From contig NC_134710.1 of NCBI RefSeq assembly GCF_043290135.1, forward strand, positions 9,287,821 through 9,351,820: 64,000 nucleotides of DNA, given 5' to 3'. The DNA comes from Rhipicephalus microplus (taxonomy: Eukaryota > Arthropoda > Arachnida > Ixodida > Ixodidae). The notes below the pieces were generated by a model. It was not told where the DNA came from and searched no databases. It worked only from the letters and a program-made list of their open reading frames with translations. The position numbers were made by a program, and so were the translations under genes. Below, in pieces: positions 1 through 11,334 of this stretch (positions are counted from its first letter, which is position 1; each line of letters begins with the position of its first letter).

Positions 1-325
1 AAGCAGAGAAGCGTTCCGTTTAGCGACATGGCAGCTTTGGGTCCACCGTGCCCACAGAAGACGAAATCGTGCCGGTGCTCTTTTATAGCGGCGCCAAATG
101 ATGACGTCACGCTGTGATGCTTGAATGGAAAGGCCAGTAGAACTGCGTCGTCGGGTGACGACAGCGTTGAAAACTGGGGGCCTTTGCTGATGAGCTGGCT
201 CGTGTCGTCGCAAGACTGATAAAGTGGCTGCGCGCATTCAAAAGCACCGAAGCCAAGAAAAACCTGCACCAAGCAGAGAAGCGTTCCATTTAGCGACATG
301 GCAGCTTTGGGTCCACCGTGCCCAC
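1..325. repeat. Direct duplication, ~55 bp, 270 bp apart
   Basis: Bases 1-55 recur at 271-325 with one mismatch (G to A in the GTTCCRTTTAG stretch). The window edge cuts the first copy, so this could be one period of a 270-bp tandem duplication or two ends of a larger repeat. No coding function is visible. Bases 326-558 hold nothing I recognise. Confidence 0.7.
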
Positions 326-558
326 CACAGTCGGCGCGCCATTTATCCTAGCCATACTCTCTTACTATGTCATGTCAATATTAGTACTCAGCAAGATTTA
401 AAAATTCACAGTTTTGCTGCAAAGGTGAATCAATGAACGTGATAGCAATAAGTTGGAAGGTCCCGCGCAGAATGACAAGCAGATCGAAGCGTTTCCCGCG
501 TTTCTCACGCACAAAGGATGCACGAAACATACTCATAGGTACAGATGAACGCAAATAA

Positions 559-1238
559 TACCCGTGCCACACGGGCATAGAAAATGACATTTGGTGGCGA
601 CGGCCTTCAGTTCCCGAATGACATTCGTTTCGCCAGCGCTGCTACACGTCCAAAGCGAATGACATTTGACTTGATGATGTCGATCACAGCACCTTCCAAG
701 TGAGCATTGAGTGAATAGCAATAAAAAAAATTAAGAAGCACTTACAAGCTTCAAACACATCAGATAATCATCGAATGTAGAAATAAGCGTATTACGCTGT
801 CCTAAGTTTTAGTTTCTTGCTTTGTTTTACAACGTTGCAGCCGACAGTAGCAACCTAAGCCAACACTAGTCAGATCCACAGCGTAAATAGACACTAAAGT
901 TGACAAGCGTTTCATTATCAATACTTTATTTTCTTTGTATAACGTTCAAAGCACCTTTTTAAGACTTTAGTGCAAATAAAAGACGGGAAATTTCATTTTT
1001 AGCTCAATATGATTTCTTTTACATACTTTCAGGTAAATCGCACTTCGCGAGCTGTGTCGTCGAGAGTAGGCATTTCTCAGTCAACTGAGTTCTGGCGAAG
1101 GCAGTTGGTGGCGAATGACATTCGAATGGCATTCGGATGAATGCCATCTTGTTCGCCCGTGTGGCACCGCGCGAATGGCAATAAATCTGAAGGCATTCGG
1201 GGGTAAATGCCATTTTTTCTGCCCGTGTGGCACGGGTA
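559..1238. mobile_element. MITE-like element with PIF/Harbinger-type TAA target duplication
   Basis: The left end begins TACCCGTGCCACACGGGCA and the right end is its inverted copy; inverted similarity continues to about 36 bp with a few mismatches. The element is flanked on both sides by TAA (556-558 and 1239-1241), the 3-bp duplication typical of PIF/Harbinger transposons. The 680-bp interior has no long ORF but contains several copies of the near-palindrome GAATGNCATTC. I infer a non-autonomous element; assignment to the superfamily rests only on the TAA duplication and the terminal repeats. Confidence 0.65.
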
Positions 1239-1241
1239 TAA

Positions 1242-1728
1242 GCGTCTCAGTGTTTACTTCGCTGTGTCTGACAAGTGCTCCCTTTTCGCAAACGGAGGCC
1301 GTGCAACGATTGCAGTGACATTTGTGCACCCGGTAACTAGAACAGAATCATTCAGACAAAACTCAAAGGCTAGCCAGTACGTACAATTTTCCCCACTGCA
1401 AGATTAAGGGCGCGCGATCAAGCGTACACTCCCTTATTCTCTACGTGGGCCAAAGTACACATGAGAGATGAGAGCCGCCGCGCGCTCACTGCGCCGTCTG
1501 GCTGACAATTCTTAAAGCACGATAGTCCCCCTCCCCTACCTGGAGGTGCCCGCCAAAAGCGGTAAGTGGTAGATATGAATAGCTTGCCGTTCAAACGTTG
1601 AAGGAGATGCATCTCGGCGGCGCAGTGGTGAACGCCTCGCATATACGGCGCGAAGGTCCCACGTTCTATTCCGCGCGCCGGAGTCTTTTTTTTCTGGGAT
1701 TTTTTTTTCTTTCTGGCGTTTTCATTTT
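1242..1728. other. Intergenic, no gene seen
   Basis: No convincing ORF, RNA gene or element ends. It includes T-rich runs near 1686-1712 just before the SINE insertion site at 1717-1728. Confidence 0.4.
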
Positions 1729-1973
1729 GATTGATTGATTGATATGTGGGGTTTAACGTCCCAAAACCACTGATGATTATGAGAGACGCCGTAGTGGAGG
1801 GCTCCGGAAATTTCGACCACCTGGGGTTCTTTAACGTGCACCCAAATCTGAGTACACGGGCCTACAATATTTCCGCCTCCGTCGGAAATGCAGCCGCCGC
1901 AGCCGGGATTCGAACCCGCGACCTGCGGGTCAGCATCCTAGTACCTTAGTCACTACACCACCACGGCGGGGCC
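1729..1973 (-). mobile_element. Ruka-type tRNA-derived SINE, full length
   Basis: Read on the minus strand this has a tRNA-like head with a B box of GGTTCGAATCC form, the conserved body found in the other copies of this window, and a tail of GATT/ATCA repeats. It is flanked by a perfect 12-bp target-site duplication CGTTTTCATTTT at 1717-1728 and 1974-1985, so insertion was by retrotransposition. The match to the tick Ruka family is from memory of the family, not from a search. Confidence 0.85.
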
Positions 1974-1985
1974 CGTTTTCATTTT

Positions 1986-2540
1986 CTGACGTGCATGACA
2001 TCGACGCCGACGCTGGTGGCGCAATCTAGCCAAGAGTGTCCACATAATTGCTACTACAATTAAATTCGCCGTTGAAGCCAAATGGTCATGAAAAATCGAT
2101 AAACAGGCGTTGTGGCGACCCGACATTTTGACAACCAGTCCGCTTGTCGAAACATCGGCTCAACAAAAGCCCTGTTTGCGGATTTTTCAACACAAGCATT
2201 CATCTTCCCCTTCCTACCGTTTTTATGACCTGGTCATGTGTGTCACGGCGCACATAACATGCATCACATGATTTTCATATTAGAACAAGTCAGTTATGGT
2301 AGCTATGCCTTCTGATGAGGTCGTGTCAAGTTTGGTAGACACCAAAATAATAAAGTGGCTTTTAGAGCTCCATGACCAAGGTACAGTACACACTTCTAGT
2401 ACACTCTAACCAGGTAATGTATGTCATGGCCTATATGAAGTGCATGACAAGGTTTTGTATTATTATCAACCATTTATGTTATTCATAATCTAGCTCTTAT
2501 CATGCCATGCAAATTTTTCTACTCTATAAGGTAATGAAGC
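1986..2540. other. Intergenic, AT-rich, degenerate CATGAC-rich sequence
   Basis: No gene seen. Short motifs such as CATGAC and TGTCATG recur irregularly from about 2080 to 2530, resembling a decayed minisatellite or an old non-coding repeat. Confidence 0.3.
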
Positions 2541-3285
2541 CAACCGCGACGGTGGTATAGTAGCTAAGACTCGGCTGCCGACCTTCAGGTCGTGGGATCA
2601 ACTCCCGACCGCGGTGGGCGCATTTTCCATGGAGGCGAAACTTCTGTAGGCCCATGTGCTCAGGTTTGGGTGCTCGTTTAAGAGCCCCAGGTAGTCGAAA
2701 TTTTTGAAGTCCTCCACTTTAACGCCTCTCATATGGTGTCATCGCTTAGCGGATTCGGAGTGGCCGACGAACTCTGCGCCGGAGCACTCCGCGCTGGCGG
2801 AGGGCAACAGAAGGCAATCTACTAATTGAACGCACGCGTTCCCTCTGGAGCAAATGGCACGGCCATAAAGAAACGCGATGCGCGCGTCTCTCTTCTTGCA
2901 TGAGTGGACACGCTGGGCACAGCGACAGTATAGGATAGAAAATTTCAAGCTCTCACTCGAGGCGCAACTGACGCGATCGGCGTCAGTCGGCGCGCCAGAA
3001 GTTGGCATGGTTTCAAGGCACGGAGTGCTCTGACTTCCTGTCGAATCCTCCGATTTTGGCGCAGTAGAAAAAGTTGCTCCATGGAGGGGATCTCGCGACG
3101 GAGCTGCCCCAAATCTGCCAACGGAACATACAGAAAGCGCTTTCACTCTGCAAATGGAACAGACTTGCTCCATATGAAGCAGAATAAATTATTACCAGAA
3201 GTGCTATAAATCTGCCAATGAATGACACCAACAGTCATATGGTGGTTTTGGACATTAAATCCCACATATCAATAAATCAAATCAG
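2541..3285 (+). mobile_element. Ruka-like SINE split by a later 496-bp insertion
   Basis: The tRNA-like head and body run from about 2541 to 2738 on the plus strand, and the SINE tail (GGTTTTGGACATTAAATCCC and then ATCAATAAATC) resumes at 3245. The two parts join at the same point of the SINE consensus seen in the intact copies. The head is diverged, so this is an older copy than the one at 1729-1973. Confidence 0.75.
2739..3234. mobile_element. Unidentified ~496-bp insertion inside a SINE
   Basis: The 10-mer TCATATGGTG occurs on both sides (2729-2738 and 3235-3244) and the host SINE is continuous across it, so this looks like a mobile insertion with a 10-bp duplication. Next to the boundaries there is a short inverted pair, GGTGTCAT (2735-2742) and ATGACACC (about 3222-3229), which could be short terminal repeats with a different duplication length. 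An open frame of about 144 codons on the minus strand (2739-3173) has no recognisable domain. Class unknown. Confidence 0.55.
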
Positions 3286-3299
3286 TCAATGGCGTGAAC

Positions 3300-3572
3300 A
3301 AAAATTAGTGTGGGAGGGTAATATGGTATGGCGAGTTTGACGCGCTGGTCAACACTTGATTATGAGACAATCCCGTCGCGTACAGCATCAAACACTTCCC
3401 TCTAGACAGTGTTACCCGTGGGTGGTTATGTGCCACTGGTAAGTAGGTATATACCCAGGAGCAACGAAAACACACATGAAAAGAATTATTACCAGGGTCC
3501 CAGCAGGAATCGAACACAATCATTCTGCGTGGCAATCAAGCATTCGACCACAGAGCCAAGCCAGGCCTTGGA
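3300..3572 (-). mobile_element. tRNA-derived SINE, second family
   Basis: On the minus strand a tRNA-like head occupies roughly 3498-3572, with A-box-like TGGCTCTGTGGTCGAA and B-box-like GTTCGATTCCT, followed by a body reading on to about 3300. It differs from the Ruka-type body. Exact ends and a target duplication were not resolved. Confidence 0.6.
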
Positions 3573-3750
3573 ACTGGTTTTCAAATAGACCCTAATGTTC
3601 ATGAAACGTCAGTTGTGGTTGTAGTGCTGGCTATCTGATTTTATAATGCTTACATGTGGACTCTTTTGATACAGCCGCCACGTCAGATTAACGTCAATTG
3701 TAGTAGGGTGCCATGCGCTGGAGTTGATTCACGTAAGAGTGTCTACACAG

Positions 3751-3826
3751 ACAGACAAAAAAATTTTATTGGCAAGTGTGCTTGGGCCCTCCTGAGTTTC
3801 TTGACCACCGCGTGGTCCCACACCAC
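3751..3826 (-). mobile_element. Very short 5'-truncated retroelement end with 10-bp TSD
   Basis: A 76-bp segment lies between perfect copies of GTCTACACAG (3741-3750 and 3827-3836). On the minus strand it ends in AATAAAATTTTTTTG, i.e. a polyadenylation-like signal and A/T-rich tail, as expected for a severely 5'-truncated LINE or SINE copy. The parent element was not identified. Confidence 0.6.
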
Positions 3827-4150
3827 GTCTACACAGTGACGCCTCTCGCCGCAATGATATTGGCTGCTTGAGTTACCGCAGAAACTGCAACACCTAAATG
3901 TTCGAAAGAAAGTCTTTTCATGGCAAAGAGAAAGGAAGTTGCCCGGGAATTCAGAAGGGGCCTAATTGTTAGAAGGTAACAAGAACAAAGTACGATGCAG
4001 TACAAGTGAATTCAATGCGTGATGGAAAGAGAATTTATACTCTGTAGGTAAATCAGTGCACATGCACCAAAAAGCGTGGTTTGCTATCAAATAATCTCGA
4101 CTGAGAAGGCCAATACATAGTAAGTAACGAAAAAACAAGTGACGAAAAGA

Positions 4151-4855
4151 AAAAAATATGGCTCCGTATATGCATGTAACCTGCAAATGTCGTCGAAAGA
4201 CGTGTGGCGAGAGTGAACAAGCCATTTATTTGATGTTCTGGGTAATAAAATCTGTTAATGGTATTCTGGAGGCGCTGAGTTAGAGTACTTCGAGCGTGCA
4301 GCGTAGACGAACGAGCGCATCAAGTCACGTCGCACGTGAGACATAAGCGCCATCTGGCAGTTGTCTTTGAAAACAAAACGCGTAGCTCTGAGACGGGTGT
4401 GCCCGTCCATCTCAGAGGTCATAATGTGTAGAACGCAAGGCGACGGGTAGGAGCCAGCACCGCTTCGTTTTAGCAAAGCGTTGGAAACACTCGCCTTTCC
4501 GTGCAAGCGTTACATGGTCAGCGCAGCGTGATAAGCGCTACGGTCCTTAAAATTACTTAAGTATGCCTTTTCTAGTAAGAGACACACATGCAGAATATAT
4601 ACGTGTTGTTGTGGTGCCCCTGACACGAGCAATAATTGCTTTTTAATTGATAATTGCACAAGCATGAACGCTAAACCTTGAGCAACATAGGTGGGCGCTG
4701 TGGATGGGGTCGGCCTTTTCAAGTACCCGATGCCGTTAAGAGTGGAGAAACAGACAAATGTACAGACAGACAGACACGCAGACAAACAGACAAACAGACC
4801 AAAATGTTTGCGCCGAAGGTCCCCAAGAAAGACTATCGCCTTGAAAAGGGAACCG
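4151..4855. repeat. Dispersed ~0.7-kb repeat, copy A, ending in CAGA microsatellite
   Basis: Aligns along its whole length with 8421-9130 in the same orientation (shared landmarks: TTATTTGATGTTCTG, GATAAGCG, AATTGATAAT, GGTCCCCAAGAAA), with many substitutions and small indels. A (CAGA)n tract lies near 4757-4800. No terminal repeats or intact ORF are evident; element class unknown. Confidence 0.75.
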
Positions 4856-4925
4856 GTCGTCCCCTTACGCATGTGCGGCAAAAAGATATCAGACGCTTTC
4901 TCTGCTGAACTTCTCACACTCTGTC

Positions 4926-5831
4926 TTAACAGCAGGACTGCGAGAAGAACGGGAGCCATTTTGTGGCAGGAATTTCGGAGCAAACCGGCTCCTCAAATAC
5001 GTTTTTCACTATTTTCGGTGTCGAGAAGCTGCGTTCTGCAGCAGCTGTACTGACTGGGAGCGTTCCCAATATCTTGAGAGGTGTGTGTATGTTCGGAAAG
5101 AGGGCTTTGTCGCATTCAGATAAAGCATCCATTGCCCGAGGGAAATTCGTCCTCTTACACGGATTGACATTCAGCTTTCCAGATTTCTCATTCAACATTT
5201 AGTGCAAAAATATGAGCTGTTGTCCTATTTCTCGGGTAAAAATTGAAGGCCGGGTGCACAGATTCAGATTTTCTTTTGGAGGCGTGCTTATTAACCAACA
5301 CAAATAGCAAAGTTTGCCGTATTTTTCGACTGTTTTCAAAGCGCCTTTTGAGGGAAGCTGTCAGGTCATCTATGCACGGAATGAGCAGGACTCACCTGTA
5401 ATACTCTTCTGCAGAACTACAATCTTAGTTTACCCGGTATCTCTGTGTTCCTATACCACACGGGGAATTTCGCCTTTCACTCCGAACTCCACCGTTCTGT
5501 CTTGACATAGAAGAAACATTTTGTGGAATCTTGCCTCCGCGGTACTTCCCATCTCTCTCAACTTATCCAGCACCAAGTCAACTTGCTCCATTGTGACGCT
5601 TATGTCAATAGATGTACTCTTCGGGCACACTGACAAGTGGCATGTGAGGCCTGAGAATGTCTCACTGACAGCGAGACAAATAAGAAAGTTGAGCGAACTG
5701 ATTGGCGGATATAAGCACTTAGTGGTAAACGCTGTTGCTTTGTCACGGAAGGTGATCGTGAACTCTTCAAGTGAGCAAACTATAATGGAAAGCGCTTCAA
5801 AAAACAGTGTAACTGATTCGTGACCTTCCAC
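4926..5831 (-). pseudogene. Decayed hAT-superfamily transposase (C-terminal half)
   Basis: Reading on the minus strand, 5451-5831 encodes a stretch with SSLNFLICLAVSE and STSIDISVTMEQVD, typical of the ZMYM/TTF-type hAT transposases. A middle piece near 5330-5370 reads IDDLTASLKRRFEN, and 4926-5198 carries the hAT C-terminal dimerisation signature LPVSTAAAERSFS. These pieces are in different frames separated by stops, so the gene is broken. The N-terminal BED/TTF finger and the ends of the transposon were not found. hAT enzymes cut and paste DNA; this copy should be inactive. Confidence 0.8.
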
Positions 5832-5839
5832 CCAGCTTG

Positions 5840-7200
5840 TATCACAATATCGGCGAAGCTAACCTAACGACATTGTAGACGCTTCTCGATGTTTTTTAGG
5901 AATGCTGTCTTTTTGAGTGACACTCGAAAGAAAGTGTCCAGTTAACTATTTGTCACAATGGCCCATCGAATGTCTTGGACAGCTGAGGCGCCACTCAAAC
6001 AAAAGTTCAGAAAGTGGAATGAGCAATGCGTGTATACAAAGCCATTGGTAAGTCTTTCCGGATGGGCACCCTGAAGTTCAAGAACACTCTTCCGTCCCCT
6101 TTCACTCTGTAGGACTTTCATCTTCGCCACCGGGTCATCTAGCCATCCAATTGGCGGGAGCTGCAAACACCGGGTGCCCCAGGGTTATCCGGCAGCTGGC
6201 TGTATAAGCAGAAGACTAATAAGCCTCCTTCCTGCAAGAGTACATTTCCTCACTACAAAGGAGGGGTTTGGTGACGAGGGCCAGCTACCACTTGAGACCG
6301 GCCGAAACCGGTCCCAACAAACTAAAGGCAGCGGTGGGATCCTCCTAACCCCCAAGCCCCAACACCACGTAGGGTCGGGAGTACTCAAGAAATCGAAGTG
6401 GCACCGTCTGGTTCCACAGAATAATCTGTGAGAAGGATGTGGCCCGTTCGTCACAGCTTTCGTTGTGCTACGCATACGCGAATTATGAAGAAGCTACCCT
6501 AGCTTTCCAACCCGGGCCCAAGCGTGTGGCGACGGAGGCATGGAGGGTCAGTCGATGAGGCGTCAGTCAGTGGAGTGTGGTTCCTAAGGGATAGTCTGGT
6601 TCGCTCGACCAGAGGACACGTGTTTGATGATGTAGTGCAGTCAGTCCGACTGTTGAAAGGTATCAATAGATGACACCGCTGGAGCATTGACAAGTTTTGA
6701 AGAAGGTCGCTAAGGAGAATTGTGATCTCCTGTTACTGCGAACGATAACGAGCCGTCTGCGCTGCTGTCTAGGCGGAGTGAATGGTCGAGCCAGTGAATA
6801 TGATAGGTTCTTTGCGTAGACGAGCGTAACAAGGTCCAGATATGAGGTGGAGCTCACGAAGAACATTTGATTCATTTTGATTACAAATGCGACACCTAAA
6901 CCACTGCTTATTCTTTCTGAAGTCAACGATTGACTCATTTGTGTTTTTGTAGATAATAAATACATAACGTTCGAGTGAAGTGCCCTTGCATGGAGCCCAA
7001 ACCGAAGCAACACAGGCTTAGGCTACGATAACGTTTGTTTTTTTACCAATGTCCGCATGATCGAGTGCATCAAACGAGCACTGATACGACAGAGCGCAAG
7101 CTTGAGAATAAGAAGCGACGCATTAAATCACAAAATGTCGAAGCGGCTTGTTTGTCCCGAATAAAAGTGGCGATCTATTGCTACAGTCTATCTTTCTCAT
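5840..7200. other. Intergenic, no gene recognised
   Basis: Several short open frames but none with a recognisable domain. A moderately GC-rich block at about 6174-6480 is open for 80-95 codons on both strands; it reads like an old repeat fragment, but I cannot name it. Confidence 0.3.
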
Positions 7201-7208
7201 AAGGCCCC

Positions 7209-7634
7209 ATGGAAAATGAGTATAACTGTGTTTTTGTAGGTATTGAGCACCGCACTTCAGAGGAATTATTATACATTCTTGGAAGTTTCAGCCACCGTGC
7301 ACACATGCGAGGAACGTTGCTGTTTTCTAACGGAAACGGAAACTTGAACAGCGCGGTATACTATACGTATAACGACGTAAACAACATCGATGGTCGTCTG
7401 ATTACGTTCCCGAGAGTGATGAGCAAGTTCGCCAATACTATACGCTTCCGTCGGCGCGCAATAGATGAAGAACTAGAGAGCTACATAAACACTAATTCAA
7501 GTGGTGGGTGTCCTAACCGTACAAATTGTTTACACTATTTGCTCTTTCGACCACGTGGGCGCCTGCCAGAGGACAGACACCACGGACAAAGAGAAGTCGG
7601 GTTCGCTAGGGCGCGAGTGGGGTCAGACAGTTAA
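7209..7634 (+). CDS. Unrecognised ORF, 141 codons
   Basis: ATG at 7209 (context CCCCATGG) to a stop at 7632-7634. The first ~100 residues look reasonably protein-like (mixed polar composition, e.g. GIEHRTSEELLYILGSF and GRLITFPRVMSKFANTIRF) with no signal peptide or membrane segment; the last 30 are arginine-rich and may be non-coding read-through. A possible splice donor (TGGTGGGT near 7501) would end the protein-like part. I recognise no family. It could be a single exon of a host gene, a relic of a mobile or viral sequence, or chance. Confidence 0.25.
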   Translation: MENEYNCVFVGIEHRTSEELLYILGSFSHRAHMRGTLLFSNGNGNLNSAVYYTYNDVNNIDGRLITFPRVMSKFANTIRFRRRAIDEELESYINTNSSGGCPNRTNCLHYLLFRPRGRLPEDRHHGQREVGFARARVGSDS

Positions 7635-7639
7635 TCGAT

Positions 7640-8420
7640 CGCTGAAGCCATCGCATTTCGTAATAAAGCTCCCTTTTCCAAGCAATCCATTTAGAGAACG
7701 CTTTTGACTGTTTTTCTCGGTGGACGATCTTTGGCAATACGTAGACAGCATGTGGTCGTAGGCTTACGAGTCATTCGGTTGTCTTCTTTGTTGTACGGGA
7801 AGTTCCTTCGCTGACGCCTAATACACACGAATTAAGAGTGCTTCTGCTGTGGTGTTGATTCACAGGCCGGACGCTAAAATTTTAAGAGAGTGCTGCCGTG
7901 CTTTCAGAGAAAAGGTTCTTTGCTATCTATTCTTCGTTAGTTCCTTAAATAGTGTTTACATGCGCACATCGCTACACGTGCTTGTTCCTCTATACTTAGC
8001 CTTATTGGCCGACTGCACGAATTTCGAGGAAAAAAGGCGGTTCCCTCCGCCCCCCCCCCTCCCCTTACCCACGTGCCTGCCTTAAGTGGTATACGTGCTG
8101 GTGTGACTCGGAAAGGAGGCAAGTTCCACCTCTATGCACCCCCTTGCCCGGTCTCTGTGAGCTGTGTTCAAAAGAGCGCCCTAATGAAGTAGTTTATATT
8201 GATACCGCACTGGGACGGCGCTCGGGTATCAGAATATACCAAATAGCTATCGCTCATTGTATATAATGCGCAGGGGGCCACAAAGATTATGTGACAACCT
8301 TTAGTGAGTGCCCACCAAACAGCGACCACAGATTTCACTTATCAATTTAAGGTAAGCAGTGCGCTTGGTACCCCGCTGTGTTCATCAGTAAACAACGTAC
8401 ATTTGTGCGTACACCAACCA
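7640..8420. other. Intergenic, C-rich tract
   Basis: No gene seen. A poly-C rich stretch lies at about 8046-8068. Confidence 0.3.
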
Positions 8421-9130
8421 AAAAAAATGGGCCCCGTATCTGCATGTTAATCTGCAAATGTCGGGAGAGTGAACAAAACATTTATTTGATGTTCTGCGCA
8501 AGAAATCGGTGAATAGTATTCTGGAGGCGCTGCGTTAGAGTGCCTCGAGCATGCAGTGGAGGCGAACGAGCGCATCAAGTCAGGTCACACGTGAGACATG
8601 AGCGCTATCTGGCAGTTTTCAGAAAATGAAGCGCGTGGCTCTGAGACGGGCGTGCTTGCCCGTCTCAGAGGTAATTAGGTGTAGAACGCAAAGCGACGGG
8701 TAGGTGCCACCACCGTGTCGTCTTAGCAAAGCGTTGGAAACACTCGCATTTTCTAGCAAGCGTTGCATCGTCAGCGCAGCGTGATAAGCGCAACGGTCCT
8801 TAGAATTACCTATGCATACCTTTTCTAGTAAAAGATGCACATACAGAATATTTACGTGTTGTTATGGTGTCTCAGATATGCACAATAATTGCTTTATAAT
8901 TGATAATCATGCAAGTATAAACGCTGAATCTTGAGCAACATTGGTGGGCGCTGCGGATGGGGTTGGCCGTCTAGGGTATCTGCTGGTCTGTTCAGAGTAC
9001 TCGGTACCGTTAAGCGTGGACAGACAGACACACAGACACACAGACAGACAGACACACAGACAGACAGAGACAGACAGACCAAAATATTTGCGTCGAAGGT
9101 CCCCAAGAAATACTATCGTCTTTAAAAAGA
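8421..9130. repeat. Dispersed ~0.7-kb repeat, copy B
   Basis: Second copy of the repeat at 4151-4855, same orientation, 4.27 kb downstream, again ending in a (CAGA)n/(CACA)n tract at about 9018-9081. Its right end carries a small tandem duplication of AAGACTATCGTCTTT (about 9108-9141). Confidence 0.75.
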
Positions 9131-10657
9131 CTATCGTCTTTAATAAAACTGTAGTCTCAGTGGACCTGCGCCGCTCAGCTGCGCTCAGGACTCGCGCTTA
9201 CCCGAAGCGATTCGGAGGCCACGTCGTCGGCTCTTTTATCTACACGGCATTCGTGGTATATTTGAGACGGCGACTCACCTGGTGCAAATGGCCTACGCCT
9301 GTAGCCTGCGTGCAACAAAAAGCTTAAGTACAGGCGAGGCGCTGAAACACGGTTGCAAAGTTACCGAAGAGCGGAGCGTATAGCGGGTATAGCAAAAGTC
9401 ACTGTCAGCAAAGTGCTTGCTTCACACGGTCGATGAAGAAATGGGGTGCTTTCCCTTTCTGAGTTTGACTATCCACTTCTTCCTAAGCTTCGGGTCCTTA
9501 GGTTAGTTGTGAAAGCTAATGCCCTTTTCACGGGTGGATGGTGATATAAAGGCACAGAGCAGTACTGCACTATTGCGCAGTACTCTCCGCGGAGACAAGC
9601 ACCCGCAGTGTTATGAAACAAAGCACCGTGCTTTTAAAATGCACGTTCAAAGCGGGCACCCATGATTGTTAGAAGAGCGTCAGTAGCCGCCACACACAGG
9701 ATAACCAACTGAACTGCTTATTTGCCGAGTTTTAGCAATACGGTGGTTTGTATATGGCACCCCGCCTCGAAAGCAGGCGAATCCTCGAATGGACGTCGTG
9801 CTATCGTGGTTCGCAGCACCGCCATCGGTCGCACACCGGGCCATTAGCGGCGGACGAAGTGGTACATTCTGTGTTGATAGTAGCAGAGTTATAGGAAAGT
9901 GGAAGTCATCAACGCTTCGATATGTGCACACTTTCAGTCAGCGATAAAGGTGTCGCATAAGTGCCGATGCAGAAGGCACGGAATATAGCGCCGTACAGCC
10001 GAGTTTGCGGCTACCCGGGGTCTCTTGGCTTCAATTTATTATATTTTGAGGCACGTATTTTGATACTACTTATAGCGCAATGTGACAAAACGTGAGCAGC
10101 AGCGCAACTAAACTACGGAATTCGCTACAACTTTCAAATTCTTCGAAATATGACGTTTAAGCGTTCAAACGGAAGTGTCATTTATTTTTAAAAAAAACTA
10201 AACTGTTTCGATTTCAGATCTTTGAGGAGAATATAGTAGGTTAAAGACAACTTCAGCTGCTATTGGGTGGAGAGCCCAACGATGACTTCACACTTTAAAC
10301 CGCGTGCGACAGGAGCACATAGCCCCATAATGAACTAAGACTACAGCTAACTCTCAGGAACAGCGCCGTTCGCTCAGTGATACAAAGCGCATAGAAGGGT
10401 ACACGATCCGTTCGATGGGGCCTGCTGAAATAGCACGTGTGCTATGCCGTTCGTTGCCGAGCCCTCACACTCAAAGTTCACAGTAGCAGATTGACCCACG
10501 CAGCTTCAGCGTCTCTTCATAATCCTGCTTCCAGAAAAGGACAGAGAAGGCTTCCTTTTCGGTTAAGCAGAAATCAACGGCAGGCATCGCGCACGGAGCA
10601 ATGTTATCGCATGCGCTCTCCGCGCGACGTAGCTGAGCAGCCTGTTTCCTCTATATA
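9131..10657. other. Intergenic, no gene recognised
   Basis: Only short frames without domains. A TATAAAGG motif at about 9545 is followed by a short inverted repeat around AGTACTGC; there is no transcript evidence. Confidence 0.3.
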
Positions 10658-11110
10658 CCGGGTGTTCAAAATTAAGCTTTATGATTTTTTTAAAATTAGG
10701 CGCTCGAAGGCACGTGAGAACCACTTGTGCAAATAAGTTAAGCGGCCAGGGGGACAGAAAGTTAGATGATAATTATCGCTGTCAGCAGCCCAATTAACTA
10801 AAATTTAATAATTAACTTTTTACTGGCTGCGGTAAGTTGGCATGTTTATATTGAAAAAATGTAGGCAGTGGTGTTTGTACACAGTTTCAGTTGGAAGATT
10901 TTTTCTAGCACGCCTGTGTTCCGAGATATCCGGCTCCAAAGTTTAATTGTCTTTCGCACGATTACGCATGCAAGAGGGTGAGGGTCCGCGCAAAGCTCCT
11001 CCCTAAAGTGACGCATCTGTTGCGTGTGGTGTTTAGTGTGTGAAGAGGGTGGAAGCGTAGGCATAGGTGATAGCAATTACCCTTGCCCTCTTCGGCCGGC
11101 GAAATCAAAA
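10658..11110 (+). repeat. Left terminal inverted repeat of the DD41D mariner
   Basis: 453-bp arm matching 12755-13207 in inverse orientation. The outer end is CCGGGTGTTC; the inner end is CGAAATCAAAA. The transposase is transcribed away from this arm, so the promoter should lie here or at 11111-11334. Confidence 0.9.
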
Positions 11111-11334
11111 TGTGACAGCGCGGTGCGCCATGAGCCTTACGCATGATCCTGATGAACGCGATAACAGGAGACCATTTTTCGCGACGTTTTTTCGTGACTT
11201 TAGATCACACTGAGACATCTTCTTGTGAACGCGTTAGCAGGACCGTCCTGCACTAGGGTGCCTCCGGTTAGAGCACAGCGTCTCTGCATTGAAGGTCTAC
11301 CAAGGAAATCCACGTGGAGTCCTTTCGAGCTAAT

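Noticed and set aside
9545..9600. Promoter with TATAAAGG and hairpin
   Set aside because: No ORF or transcript start downstream; short AT-rich matches are common here.
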